A stretch of DNA of 64,000 nt, taken from positions 1,015,656-1,079,655 of the forward strand of contig NZ_LT599032.1 in assembly GCF_900079725.1 (NCBI RefSeq). Reading direction: 5' to 3'. This document shows, in pieces, positions 35,333 through 43,547 of this stretch. Source of the stretch: an uncultured Dysgonomonas sp. (lineage in GTDB: Bacteria; Bacteroidota; Bacteroidia; Bacteroidales; Dysgonomonadaceae). The notes beneath the pieces were generated by a model. It was not told the origin of the DNA. It saw only the letters and a program-made list of their open reading frames with translations, and ran no database searches. Numbering within the stretch: the stretch's first letter is position 1; each line of letters starts with the position of its first letter. A program made the position numbers and the translations under genes.

Positions 35333-36190
35333 TCAGGCTTTTGTTGCGGCTTTTTTTCGACGGATTCTGCCTGGAGTGGTACCAAAATGTACTTTACAGA
35401 AGTCGTTAAAATGGGAAGGTGAGGAAAACCCATACTCATCACTTATTTCTTTAAATGATTTCTCTGTACTGTTTATCTGATGATATATAGATTTTGAGCG
35501 TACATCTTTCATCCAATGATATGCAGAAACGCCAAATACTTTCTTGAATCGTTTTTGAAAACCGGAAAGACTATAGTGAGTCATATCTGCTAACTCCTGA
35601 ACAGTCCTGGCTTTATAGTGGTTCTTTATAACCAGATCAGAAAATGAAATATCCTTACTGAGCAGGGGATAGAAAAAAGCTAAAAGAGCAGGCTTCTCGT
35701 AATAGGCCCGCAAAAGGAAATAGAATTCTTTTGCTTTCAATTCGAAATAATATGTACACTTCAAGCCATCGGTCATACAAATATCCAGAAACGAAAGAAA
35801 TGACTCTACCCTTTCATTTATATCTAAATAATATAAATCCGGCTCAAAATCATCAGTCTTTTCCCGAAGCAAAACATCTAAAGAAAAACAATCGCACAGT
35901 TGTTTTGTATTATGTAAACGAATAATAATAAAAGTACAATCACCTTCTGCAAAGCAATCCATCTGGCTACCGGAAGGAATCAGCATTATTTTGCCTTCAA
36001 CAATGGTTTTTTCTGTAAATTCTCCAAAAGAAAAACGTAAGATGCCGGACTGTACAAAAAAGGCTTTATTATCTATGGAAAATATTTTCCATTTTTGCCC
36101 CTTTTTTACATTAATTTTTTCGATTGTAGGTCTTTCCCCTTTTTCGTAATTATAGCAGGTGAGATGTTCCTGTGGATATAATAATTCCAT
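35333..36190 (-). CDS. AraC family transcriptional regulator
   Basis: 285 residues. N-terminal cupin-like sensor half (about 1-150) and C-terminal AraC DNA-binding domain with two HTH motifs (TVQELADMTHYSLSGFQKRFKKVFG and KSFKEISDEYGFSSPSHFNDFCKVHFG, then TPGRIRR). Ligand not evident. Stands alone with a -7 box 120 bp upstream. Confidence 0.9.
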   Translation of the reverse strand: MELLYPQEHLTCYNYEKGERPTIEKINVKKGQKWKIFSIDNKAFFVQSGILRFSFGEFTEKTIVEGKIMLIPSGSQMDCFAEGDCTFIIIRLHNTKQLCDCFSLDVLLREKTDDFEPDLYYLDINERVESFLSFLDICMTDGLKCTYYFELKAKEFYFLLRAYYEKPALLAFFYPLLSKDISFSDLVIKNHYKARTVQELADMTHYSLSGFQKRFKKVFGVSAYHWMKDVRSKSIYHQINSTEKSFKEISDEYGFSSPSHFNDFCKVHFGTTPGRIRRKKAATKA

Positions 36191-36643
36191 TTGGATATTC
36201 CTCTAAAATTGTTTTGTTATAGCCTTGCTCCGCGATGTACCGAAAGATTTGTTCTTATTCTATTTTTGTTCAATATTGCGATATTATCAAAACATAATGC
36301 CTCTGATTGCAAATATAGGTAAAAAAAGTAACATTATCGTCTCCCAAAAGGATAATATATCAATTATTTACCATTCTTAGACAGACCTTAGCCATAATAC
36401 TAAGCCCCTATAGATAAAAGGATTTTAATTAATCCTGTTCCTTAACAAATGAAAATTTAAAAGGGCACTATCCCATGCTCAGATAATTTTCGATAAAAAA
36501 CTACATTTAATTAATACTTTTTCACTATCTTATAAACAAAATAAACACGATACAACTCACGGTAATATTTAAACATTAAGACAATCTTGTATGTTTATAT
36601 TATATAAGCAGAAACCTGATAGTTAACCAAATAGCTGGATAAT
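36191..36643. other. Divergent spacer, AraC gene and carboxypeptidase-regulatory-like gene
   Basis: Two divergent genes share this 453-bp gap. Apart from the AraC -7 box at 36310-36317, no hairpin, small gene or repeat copy is seen. Confidence 0.5.
36310..36317 (-). promoter_or_regulatory. Candidate -7 box for the AraC gene
   Basis: Minus-strand TATATTTG, 120 bp upstream of the AraC start. Confidence 0.4.
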
Positions 36644-37909
36644 ATGAAAACAAGACATAAACCTATTGCAAATTCAGCCACATTGCTCCTGTTTCTCTTT
36701 TTTGCAATTCCATTATGGACGCAGGTCGGTGTGGACTATACCTCTATAAGCGGGGTAGTGAAAGACAAACGTACTAAAAAGATAATGGAATATGTAAGCG
36801 TATCTGTTCCGGGCACAAATATCGGGACCATCACTAATGCCGATGGGGAATTTACAATCAAAATAAAAGATGATGCCCATGCAAAATCGATAGAAATATC
36901 CCATATCGGATATATAAATTATACACTGCCTATCGACGACAGGAATATGAACAATGTGACAATATTGCTTACGGCAAATGAGAACAAGCTGTCGGAAGTA
37001 GTTGTACACCCGACAAATCCGCGCGAACTGGTAAAAGTAGCTATTCAAAAAATCGAAGAAAACTATAGCCTCAATCCAAACTTGCTGACAGGGTTTTACC
37101 GGGAAACGGTAAAAAAAGGAAGGAATTACATTAATATTTCCGAAGCGGTTATCGATATTTATAAATCCTCTTACAAAGAAGACATACGAAAAGATAAAAT
37201 ACAAATATTCAAGGGTAGAAAGCTGATTAGCCCGAAGCCCAGCGATACACTTGTGGTAAAACTTCTCGGAGGTCCTACCCTGGCTGTTTATCTGGATATT
37301 GTAAAAAATACGGATGACATTTTACTGGACACCGAGACCCTGGACTATTACAGTTACACAATGGAAGAGAGTGTGATGATAAATGAGCGGCTTCATTATA
37401 TTATCAGTTTTAAACCCATCCTAATCCTCCCATATGCTTTATATAATGGAAAATACTACATAGACAAACAGACTCTTACTTTTTCGAGGGCAGACTTCAG
37501 CCTGAATATGGATGACCGCGACAAAGCCACACAGGCAATACTTATAAAAAAACCGCCAAAACTACACTTCAAGCCGGAAGAAATATCATTCACTGTGACA
37601 TATAGAGAGCGGGAAGGACGTAGTTACCTCAATTATATCCGTAATGACATTCGCTTTAAATGTGACTGGAAAAAGCGTTTCTTTTTCTTTTCAACCAACT
37701 ACGAAGTGGTTTCCGAAATGGTAGTAACCGACCGCAAAGAGGAGAATGTAGCCAATATACCGAATAAAGTGGCATTTAAACAAAATCAGTCCTTATCGGA
37801 TAAAGTCAGTGATTTCTCTGATAAAAACTTCTGGGAGGATTTCAACATTATAGAGCCTACCGAATCATTGGAATCAGCCGTAAACAAACTGAAAAAGAAG
37901 CATGAATAA
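36644..37909 (+). CDS. Secreted protein with carboxypeptidase D regulatory-like domain
   Basis: 421 residues. Signal peptide to about residue 27, then a CarboxypepD_reg-like (Ig-like) domain (residues 33-118: SISGVVKDKRTKKIMEYVSVSVPGT, TNADGEFTI, ISHIGY), followed by a ~280-residue beta-rich domain with many aromatic strands. The same first domain begins SusC/TonB receptors, but no barrel follows. Related Bacteroidota proteins are annotated as carboxypeptidase-like regulatory domain proteins of unknown role. Confidence 0.82.
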   Translation: MKTRHKPIANSATLLLFLFFAIPLWTQVGVDYTSISGVVKDKRTKKIMEYVSVSVPGTNIGTITNADGEFTIKIKDDAHAKSIEISHIGYINYTLPIDDRNMNNVTILLTANENKLSEVVVHPTNPRELVKVAIQKIEENYSLNPNLLTGFYRETVKKGRNYINISEAVIDIYKSSYKEDIRKDKIQIFKGRKLISPKPSDTLVVKLLGGPTLAVYLDIVKNTDDILLDTETLDYYSYTMEESVMINERLHYIISFKPILILPYALYNGKYYIDKQTLTFSRADFSLNMDDRDKATQAILIKKPPKLHFKPEEISFTVTYREREGRSYLNYIRNDIRFKCDWKKRFFFFSTNYEVVSEMVVTDRKEENVANIPNKVAFKQNQSLSDKVSDFSDKNFWEDFNIIEPTESLESAVNKLKKKHE

Positions 37910-37922
37910 AAATAGCCTCTCC

Positions 37923-37950
37923 AAACCCCTCTTAACCGGAGGGGTTCTTT
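37923..37950 (+). terminator. Terminator
   Basis: AACCCCT / AGGGGTT hairpin with CTTTT after it, 15 bp downstream of the stop. Confidence 0.8.
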
Positions 37951-37976
37951 TATGAGCTATTGTCCCGATAAAACAC

Positions 37977-37984
37977 TATCTTTG
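37977..37984 (+). promoter_or_regulatory. Candidate -7 box for the AcpH-like gene
   Basis: TATCTTTG, 26 bp before the ATG; a TTG at 37960-37962 may be a poorly spaced -33. Confidence 0.5.
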
Positions 37985-38009
37985 CGTCTCATTCGTAAAG
38001 TACAAAGAC

Positions 38010-38588
38010 ATGAATTTTCTGGCACATGCATACCTGTCGTTCGGAGACCCTGACATACTGATTGGAAATATGATTGCCGATATGGTAAAGGGCAAACAAA
38101 TAGAACAATATCCCGAACGGATACGGCATGGAATACATATACACAGGCACATTGACGCATACACCGACAGCCATCCTGTTACCTTGCGGGCAATGGAGGT
38201 ATTCCGATCATCGGCACATAAATATGCAGGTCCGTTTCTGGATGTCTCTTACGACCATTTTCTGGCTTTAGATGAATTGAGTGAACCGGAAGAAGGCTGG
38301 AAAGAATTCGCAGCGAAATGCTATTCGCAAATTGAGCAATATGCTGAAATTCTGCCATCAAAATTCTGCAGTATGTTCATGTATATGAAAAGCGAGGACT
38401 GGTTTTTCAACTACCGCTACAACTGGATGATAGAGCGCAGCTTCGACCGGCTGCAACAGCGTGCTGCTTATCTGCCCGATAATGCGCATATATTCACCGA
38501 TTTTGAAAAACATTATAAGGAAATAGCCGACAGCTACAATGAGTTCTTTCCTGACTTAAAGGCGTACACGCAAGAAATATCCTTATAG
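38010..38588 (+). CDS. Acyl carrier protein phosphodiesterase-like protein (AcpH/DUF479)
   Basis: 192 residues beginning MNFLAHAYLSFGDPDILIGNMIADMVKG, the AcpH signature, with further His/Asp metal ligands in GIHIHRHIDAYTDSHP and DVSYDHFLALD. The HD-like family removes the 4'-phosphopantetheine group from acyl carrier protein. Monocistronic with a short leader. Confidence 0.88.
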   Translation: MNFLAHAYLSFGDPDILIGNMIADMVKGKQIEQYPERIRHGIHIHRHIDAYTDSHPVTLRAMEVFRSSAHKYAGPFLDVSYDHFLALDELSEPEEGWKEFAAKCYSQIEQYAEILPSKFCSMFMYMKSEDWFFNYRYNWMIERSFDRLQQRAAYLPDNAHIFTDFEKHYKEIADSYNEFFPDLKAYTQEISL

Positions 38589-38600
38589 ATATTCCTCTTT

Positions 38601-39338
38601 TTAAAAAGCACTGGACATCCGCTGCACAATATTACATAGCTGACAGACATCATCGAGCTTCAGTTCAAAATCGGTATATTCCGGTGATGGATTCAGGGAA
38701 TGGCAAACGATAGTACCCTTTTCCAAATCCTGGCTTATTATTTGCTTGCAGAGTATCGTGTTGTTTAGTACAATTACCCAGTTCGGAAAATCTTCGGTAT
38801 GCAGTTTGTTGCGCCAATGCTCTTTGCCCAACTCACGGGCAAGGACAATATCGCCATTACTGAGGCTGCGTTTAGAATCATTGTCCATACTATCACCTTT
38901 TATCTCAAAAGCAAAGTAGCGGCCATGCCCTATCTTGTCTACAATAAAGTCAAATTCTTCGAATTCATCGCTTACATACTCCACGTCGCGGCAGTCGTCG
39001 ATATATTTGGCATAGGCTTTTACAGGAATAAAAGGTACACGCATACGGTACTTCCCGTTCGACATTTCGTAATACTTCAATCCCGACTTAGTGGTAAGGT
39101 ATGGCTCTTCGCCCCGCACTTTTTCAGGGCGGTTCATATAACCTGTCCCACTGGCAAGCCACTCTTCATTTACTTTAAAATATGCAGCCAAGATGGCAAT
39201 ATTTGACTTATTGGGATTCGTCTTACCTTCTATATAATTGGCGATTGTGCCCTTAGTTATCGCTGTATCTTTCCAGATACGGTAAGCGGTGACGCCCTCT
39301 TTCTCCAATAAATGCTTCAACCTGTCTTTAAATTCCAT
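38601..39338 (-). CDS. LexA/CI-like repressor with S24 peptidase domain
   Basis: 245 residues. N-terminal HTH_XRE-type domain (residues 3-65: YRIWKDTAITKGTIANYIEG) and C-terminal S24 domain with nucleophile S150 in KGDSMDND and general base K198 in ILCKQI. Such proteins repress phage or SOS-type genes and are inactivated by RecA-stimulated self-cleavage; a canonical Ala-Gly cleavage pair is not obvious in the linker, so cleavage is uncertain. Divergent from two tiny membrane protein genes, with a perfect palindrome between. Confidence 0.88.
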   Translation of the reverse strand: MEFKDRLKHLLEKEGVTAYRIWKDTAITKGTIANYIEGKTNPNKSNIAILAAYFKVNEEWLASGTGYMNRPEKVRGEEPYLTTKSGLKYYEMSNGKYRMRVPFIPVKAYAKYIDDCRDVEYVSDEFEEFDFIVDKIGHGRYFAFEIKGDSMDNDSKRSLSNGDIVLARELGKEHWRNKLHTEDFPNWVIVLNNTILCKQIISQDLEKGTIVCHSLNPSPEYTDFELKLDDVCQLCNIVQRMSSAF

Positions 39339-39402
39339 ACTATCCGCTTTTAAATTTTAACTTAGCAACTGTGCCATTCGGTATAAAAATAAATCACAAC
39401 AG

Positions 39403-39410
39403 CAAATATA
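39403..39410 (-). promoter_or_regulatory. Candidate -7 box for the S24 repressor
   Basis: Minus-strand TATATTTG, 65 bp upstream of the start. Confidence 0.45.
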
Positions 39411-39432
39411 GTAAAATATTGGATTATAAATA

Positions 39433-39451
39433 TATTTTTAGATTAAAAATA
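39433..39451. promoter_or_regulatory. Palindrome, candidate operator of the S24 repressor
   Basis: TATTTTTA-GAT-TAAAAATA, perfect 8-bp arms, located between the divergent -7 boxes at 39403-39410 (minus) and 39494-39501 (plus). Confidence 0.5.
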
Positions 39452-39493
39452 CGCATTCCATCGAGAAAAATATATTTGCAAGAGAATATTTGC

Positions 39494-39501
39494 TAGTTTT
39501 G
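39494..39501 (+). promoter_or_regulatory. Candidate -7 box for the tiny membrane protein genes
   Basis: TAGTTTTG fits TAnnTTTG; an overlapping alternative is TATATTTG at 39471-39478. 27 bp before the 59-residue gene. Confidence 0.4.
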
Positions 39502-39527
39502 TACAAAAAGCTATAGTAAGAATAAAA

Positions 39528-39707
39528 ATGAACGATAAAAAGGGAGAGAATAGAAATTGGGGGTTGATGCAGTGGGCACTTCTTATTACTATTATATTGA
39601 TGATAGGATTTGCCATAGCTCATTTCTTTTTCGATTTTCCTGTAAAATTCGTTCCCATCATACTTATTTTTCCCTTATTTAGCAGTATTTTTAGCAAAAA
39701 GAAATAA
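39528..39707 (+). CDS. 59-residue two-segment membrane protein
   Basis: ATG at 39528 to TAA at 39705-39707. A polar N-terminus (MNDKKGENRNWG) is followed by two hydrophobic stretches (residues about 16-35 and 40-55) and a KKK end, typical of a genuine small inner-membrane protein. Next gene starts 15 bp downstream. Family not recognised. Confidence 0.6.
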   Translation: MNDKKGENRNWGLMQWALLITIILMIGFAIAHFFFDFPVKFVPIILIFPLFSSIFSKKK

Positions 39708-39722
39708 TAGATATTTCCCCTA

Positions 39723-39998
39723 ATGGACAACCTTAAAGACACAGTACAAGACTATTACAATCAATATCCGGTTATACTTCCTCTTTTTTGTATAGCAATA
39801 GGAATATTCTTTCTTCTGGCATGTATTTTCGACTGGAACTGGATGTTTGGAGACGTAAATACAACTACATACAATCTGAAAAAAATCGATGGATTGGTTA
39901 ATATGTTCGGACGGAAGACTGCCCGCGTCCTGACAGCGACAGGAGCCATTTTCATCATAATACTTGGTATAGGTCTGGCTATTATAATTCTATATTGA
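39723..39998 (+). CDS. Imm17-like small membrane immunity protein
   Basis: 91 residues with two membrane helices (about 17-37 and 68-90) flanking a loop with DWNWMFGDV and FGRKTARVL. This helix-[DW]W-loop-GR.xxR-helix plan resembles the Imm17 family of immunity proteins linked to polymorphic toxins. No toxin gene is nearby. 15 bp after the 59-residue gene and divergent from an S24 repressor. Confidence 0.65.
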   Translation: MDNLKDTVQDYYNQYPVILPLFCIAIGIFFLLACIFDWNWMFGDVNTTTYNLKKIDGLVNMFGRKTARVLTATGAIFIIILGIGLAIIILY

Positions 39999-40090
39999 TC
40001 ATATAATATAGCCTTATTGATAAAGACTTATACCCTAAATGTTTTTTTAACAATTTAGTTATTTAAGGATAAACAATAGCCTTTATTTGA

Positions 40091-40119
40091 TTGTTATTTT
40101 AATAAATATCCTATATTTG
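40091..40119 (+). promoter_or_regulatory. Promoter of the YtxH-like gene
   Basis: TTG at 40091-40093 and TATATTTG at 40112-40119 with an 18-bp spacer, close to the Bacteroidota -33/-7 consensus. Confidence 0.55.
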
Positions 40120-40158
40120 TTAATAAGAAAATTACTAATTCATAAAATAGATATCATT

Positions 40159-40461
40159 ATGAAAGGTTTTATATTGGGACTTGCTGTCGGTGCACTGGGA
40201 GTGTATGCAGCGCTTAAATTATCGGATGAAGAAACCCGCGAAGAATTGCGCACCAGAGTAAATAATGCTACAGGTAAAGCTAAAGCAGAATTGGACCATA
40301 CCCTTGTCGTAGGCAAGAGCAAAGCCTTACGCGCCGGAGTACGCGCAAGACAAGAAGTAAGAAAAGGTACCAAAAAGATCAATGAAGTGACTGCCGATGT
40401 AGCAGGAAAATTAGCGAACGAACTATCTGACATTGAAGCCAAAGCTAAGGCAAAAGCTTAA
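40159..40461 (+). CDS. YtxH-like small membrane-anchored helical protein
   Basis: 100 residues from the ATG at 40159, which follows the promoter at 40091-40119; a longer frame opening at 40087 would overlap that promoter. A glycine-rich N-terminal membrane helix (FILGLAVGALGVYAALKL) precedes an amphipathic helical tail rich in Ala, Lys and Glu (residues 25-100). This is the plan of YtxH/general-stress membrane proteins. Function unknown. Confidence 0.75.
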   Translation: MKGFILGLAVGALGVYAALKLSDEETREELRTRVNNATGKAKAELDHTLVVGKSKALRAGVRARQEVRKGTKKINEVTADVAGKLANELSDIEAKAKAKA

Positions 40462-40486
40462 TATAGTATTAAGTTTAGATATATAA

Positions 40487-40519
40487 AATAAGGCTTGAGA
40501 ATCTCAAGCCTTATTTTTT
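40487..40519 (+). terminator. Terminator after YtxH-like gene
   Basis: AATAAGGCTTGAG-AAT-CTCAAGCCTTATTTTTT. Confidence 0.92.
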
Positions 40520-40532
40520 AGGTCACAGACCT
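40520..40532 (-). repeat. Short palindrome family, copy 5
   Basis: Minus-strand AGGTCTGTGACCT, directly abutting the preceding terminator and 22 bp from the end of the esterase gene. Confidence 0.65.
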
Positions 40533-40553
40533 ATTGATCTCTACTCACAGTAC

Positions 40554-41705
40554 CTATTTAAATAGTTGCGGAATAAATTCTATCATATAATCACGCCAAT
40601 TGCTCCATGTATGCCCGCCTTCACTCTCATGGTAAGTATATTTGAATTTGAGGCTGTCCAGTTTAGCACGGTAATCGGTTACATCCTTATATAGGAAATC
40701 CGTTTTTCCTATAGCAATCCAATATAGCTTTACCCCATTCTTCTTCTGAGTTTCCAGCGTAGTATCGATATCTTTATATACAGGAGAGTCTACATCCGGC
40801 CGCGGCTTAATCGCAGGAGAGAAAAGACCGATATAATCGAACGTATCGGGATAATATCGGGAAATATGCAAGGAATGAAAACCACCCATCGAAAGGCCCG
40901 CTATTGCCCTACCCGATTTATCGCTTACAACCCGGTAACTGTCTTCCACAAAACGTATCACATCTTTGAAGGTCTCCTCCATCTTTCCATCCATTGTGTG
41001 CGGAAGCATGAAAGACGGCTTGTAAAAGCCAAGGCTCGATTCTCCGGGTGCTGCTTCCTGAGCAACATTCCCGTTTGTCATTACCACTATCATCGGTTTT
41101 GCTTTACCTTGTGCGATCAGATTATCGAGTATCTGGGAAGTCCGACCGAGAGCCATCCATGCCTCTTCATCACCCCCCATGCCATGAAGCAGATACAGCA
41201 CCGGATATTTTTCGTTACCGGTTTCGTATCCGGCAGGCGTATAGATTGTAATCCTGCGCTCCATATCATTTCCCGGAGAAGAATACCACCGGCGTGTCAC
41301 GGAACCGTGAGGAACTTTATTTACCTTATATAGATCACCGTTTCCTCCTCCAATTATAAATATATTGGAAAGGGTGGAGACATCCCTGTTGATATAAACA
41401 TTGCTTGGATCATCCGTCTTCAAACTATCTACCCAGAAAGAATAACTGTAAAGATCGGAACGAAGCGGCCCGGTCGTATATGACCAAAGGCCTTTTTCAT
41501 CTTTATCCATAGTCACAGGCTGTTGCAGCCAATCTCCTGATATTTTAACGTCCTTTGCATTAGGTGCATGCAACCTGAAAGTTACGGTATTGTTTCCATG
41601 TACCTCCGGAGAAACAACTTCAGAGCCTCCCCATAAAGCCTGCTGGGAAAATACGCTTGTGCAGAATATGATGCTTACAATAAGCAGAAACAGTGTTTTT
41701 TTCAT
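40554..41705 (-). CDS. Secreted CE1-like esterase with N-terminal CBM48-like domain
   Basis: 383 residues. Signal peptide (MKKTLFLLIVSIIFCTSVFS), an E-set/CBM48-like beta domain (residues 25-115: VTFRLHAPNAKDVKISGDW) and an alpha/beta-hydrolase esterase domain with VLYLLHGMGGDEEAW, nucleophile S272 in AGLSMGGFHS and catalytic His in GGHTWSNWRDY near the end. Architecture is that of feruloyl/acetyl-xylan esterases and the enterochelin esterase group. Suggests plant-polysaccharide work in the periplasm, but no xylanase gene is near. Confidence 0.88.
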   Translation of the reverse strand: MKKTLFLLIVSIIFCTSVFSQQALWGGSEVVSPEVHGNNTVTFRLHAPNAKDVKISGDWLQQPVTMDKDEKGLWSYTTGPLRSDLYSYSFWVDSLKTDDPSNVYINRDVSTLSNIFIIGGGNGDLYKVNKVPHGSVTRRWYSSPGNDMERRITIYTPAGYETGNEKYPVLYLLHGMGGDEEAWMALGRTSQILDNLIAQGKAKPMIVVMTNGNVAQEAAPGESSLGFYKPSFMLPHTMDGKMEETFKDVIRFVEDSYRVVSDKSGRAIAGLSMGGFHSLHISRYYPDTFDYIGLFSPAIKPRPDVDSPVYKDIDTTLETQKKNGVKLYWIAIGKTDFLYKDVTDYRAKLDSLKFKYTYHESEGGHTWSNWRDYMIEFIPQLFK

Positions 41706-41745
41706 GACTGGTTATATTAAAATGTATATGTCTCAAGAAAAATCC

Positions 41746-42756
41746 CTACTTACCACTGTCGAGATAGCCACGTTTGAAGATATCGACCAACAGTATAAAC
41801 ATTGACAGGAACAACGGGCCAAAGATAACACCCCAGAACCCAAAGACGGGCAATCCTATCACAACACCAAATACGGTAATCAGCGGATGCGTATTTGCAA
41901 TCTTCTTCTGAAGGATAAAGCGTAGCAGATTATCGACATTAGAAATAACAACCAATGAGTAAGCCGTCAGGCCGATCGCATTCAACCAATCCCCGGTAAT
42001 AGCCATATAAATAACAAGTGGCAACCAGATAAACATAGTTCCCACGATAGGAATAATAGTGGCAAAGCATGTAAGAAACCCGAAAAGAATAGGATCGGGA
42101 ACTCCAAAGATGATATAACCGAGCGTCGCAAAAATACCTTGTATGGATGCCAGCAAAGGAATACCTATGGCATTCGATTTTACCATTACATCTATTTCGC
42201 GCAACACATCCTTCTTATTTTCATTATTGAATGGTAATAAGTCATTCAGGTAAGCCTCCATTTGCGGACCTCCGATCAACATAAAATAGAGAACAAATAA
42301 CATTACTACCGAATTGACGGCAAAACTGCTCACACTACCGATAAGTATCTGTCCGATCTTAGGCAGATAGGCGGCAGCGCTCACCAGGTTATCTGTACTC
42401 AATATATTGTAACCCGTGCGTTCCTTCACCATGGCTATTACTTCCTGGACAGATTCTATCGAAGAGGTAAGATTTAAGTTTATCCCCTGCAATTCTTCAA
42501 TAAGTAACCACACAGCGATGGCCAGAGGTATAAGAAAACACATAACCACCTCAACTAATATAAGCGAAGCTGCTAAATTCTTTCCGAATTTCTTCCTATC
42601 GGTCAGATAAAACATTTGCTTCCTTACCAGAATATATACAGTCGATGCGCCCAATATTCCACTAAAAAGCGGTGAAAAATAGTGAAAGAGAATCACTCCC
42701 ATAAAAAGGATAATAATAATCAGAGAATATTGCCAGTATTTTTCTTTTATAGTCAT
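41746..42756 (-). CDS. AI-2E family transporter (TqsA/PerM-like)
   Basis: 336 residues, about eight transmembrane helices in the AI-2E exporter arrangement: two at the N-terminus, a central soluble part (about 90-145) and the conserved block near PIVGTMFIWLPLV and PVFGFWGVIFGPLF. Members export small molecules or ions; substrate not assigned. Sits 40 bp upstream of the esterase gene on the same strand. Confidence 0.9.
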   Translation of the reverse strand: MTIKEKYWQYSLIIIILFMGVILFHYFSPLFSGILGASTVYILVRKQMFYLTDRKKFGKNLAASLILVEVVMCFLIPLAIAVWLLIEELQGINLNLTSSIESVQEVIAMVKERTGYNILSTDNLVSAAAYLPKIGQILIGSVSSFAVNSVVMLFVLYFMLIGGPQMEAYLNDLLPFNNENKKDVLREIDVMVKSNAIGIPLLASIQGIFATLGYIIFGVPDPILFGFLTCFATIIPIVGTMFIWLPLVIYMAITGDWLNAIGLTAYSLVVISNVDNLLRFILQKKIANTHPLITVFGVVIGLPVFGFWGVIFGPLFLSMFILLVDIFKRGYLDSGK

Positions 42757-43062
42757 AACAATACAGAGATTTGATCGGTTATAAGAATTAATTATGCGAT
42801 TCTATTTTCAATATATTTAACACGGAAGATGGAATTATGTTTAACATTTTATTTTTTCATTATCAGAGAAGGCATTTATTACATCTTTTACCAGGATACG
42901 TGTTTTAATATTCTTGCAATAATAGATTGTTTCTCCCATAGTGATTATCGCGAATAATCCGAATCCAAATTTAAGTAAATAATGTTTATTTTAAGCTATT
43001 ATAAGATACAAAAACGGCCGACACATCATGTGTCAGCCGCAATATATCAATAACTACAAATT
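42757..43062. other. Spacer between DoxX and AI-2E genes
   Basis: 306 bp. Contains the DoxX terminator (43009-43039) and otherwise only AT-rich sequence. Confidence 0.55.
43009..43039 (-). terminator. Terminator of the DoxX gene
   Basis: On the minus strand CGGCTGACACA / TGTGTCGGCCG followed by TTTTTG, 24 bp after the stop. Confidence 0.85.
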
Positions 43063-43473
43063 TTAATCCCAAAGTTTCTTATTACTAAGAGCATATTTAC
43101 CACCACCGGTAAATACCAAAGCCACTGCACCAAAGAAATACAAAGCCGGCAACTCGATAGCCCAGCCCCCTGCTTCGCTAAGAGCAAACAGATCAGCACC
43201 ATGCGCCATCCCTACCGCTACTATCATATTGAAGGCGAATATAGCAGCTGCTACACGTGTACCTAAACCCAATATAATAAATAACGGAGCTATTACTTCC
43301 CCTACATATACACCATAAACAATAAAAGCCGGCAGCCCACTGGCTTCGAGCATCTGCTCTATACCACCTGCGCCATGCATCAATTTGGCTATTCCATGCA
43401 TCAGCATCAATACCCCTATACTCAACCTAAGGATAAGCAACCCTAAATCTGTATTTCTTTCTAATATCTTCAT
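43063..43473 (-). CDS. DoxX family membrane protein
   Basis: 136 residues with four membrane helices and the DoxX plan (GLLILRLSIGVLMLMHGIAKL at the start; YVGEVIAPLFIILGLGTRVAA in the middle; a Gly-rich GGGKYAL end). Family members are linked to sulfide or thiol redox chemistry at the membrane, but most are uncharacterised. 74 bp downstream of the TonB_C gene on the same strand. Confidence 0.88.
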   Translation of the reverse strand: MKILERNTDLGLLILRLSIGVLMLMHGIAKLMHGAGGIEQMLEASGLPAFIVYGVYVGEVIAPLFIILGLGTRVAAAIFAFNMIVAVGMAHGADLFALSEAGGWAIELPALYFFGAVALVFTGGGKYALSNKKLWD

Positions 43474-43547
43474 ATACTGTTATTATAATAGTTACAGTAC
43501 ATAAAACAAAGAAACATCTGAAAAGTTCGTTCTTCCCGAGAAAAAAA

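Noticed and set aside
38601..39338. True LexA
   Set aside because: Has an XRE-type HTH rather than a LexA winged helix and lacks an evident Ala-Gly cleavage pair; more like a CI/HTH-S24 repressor.
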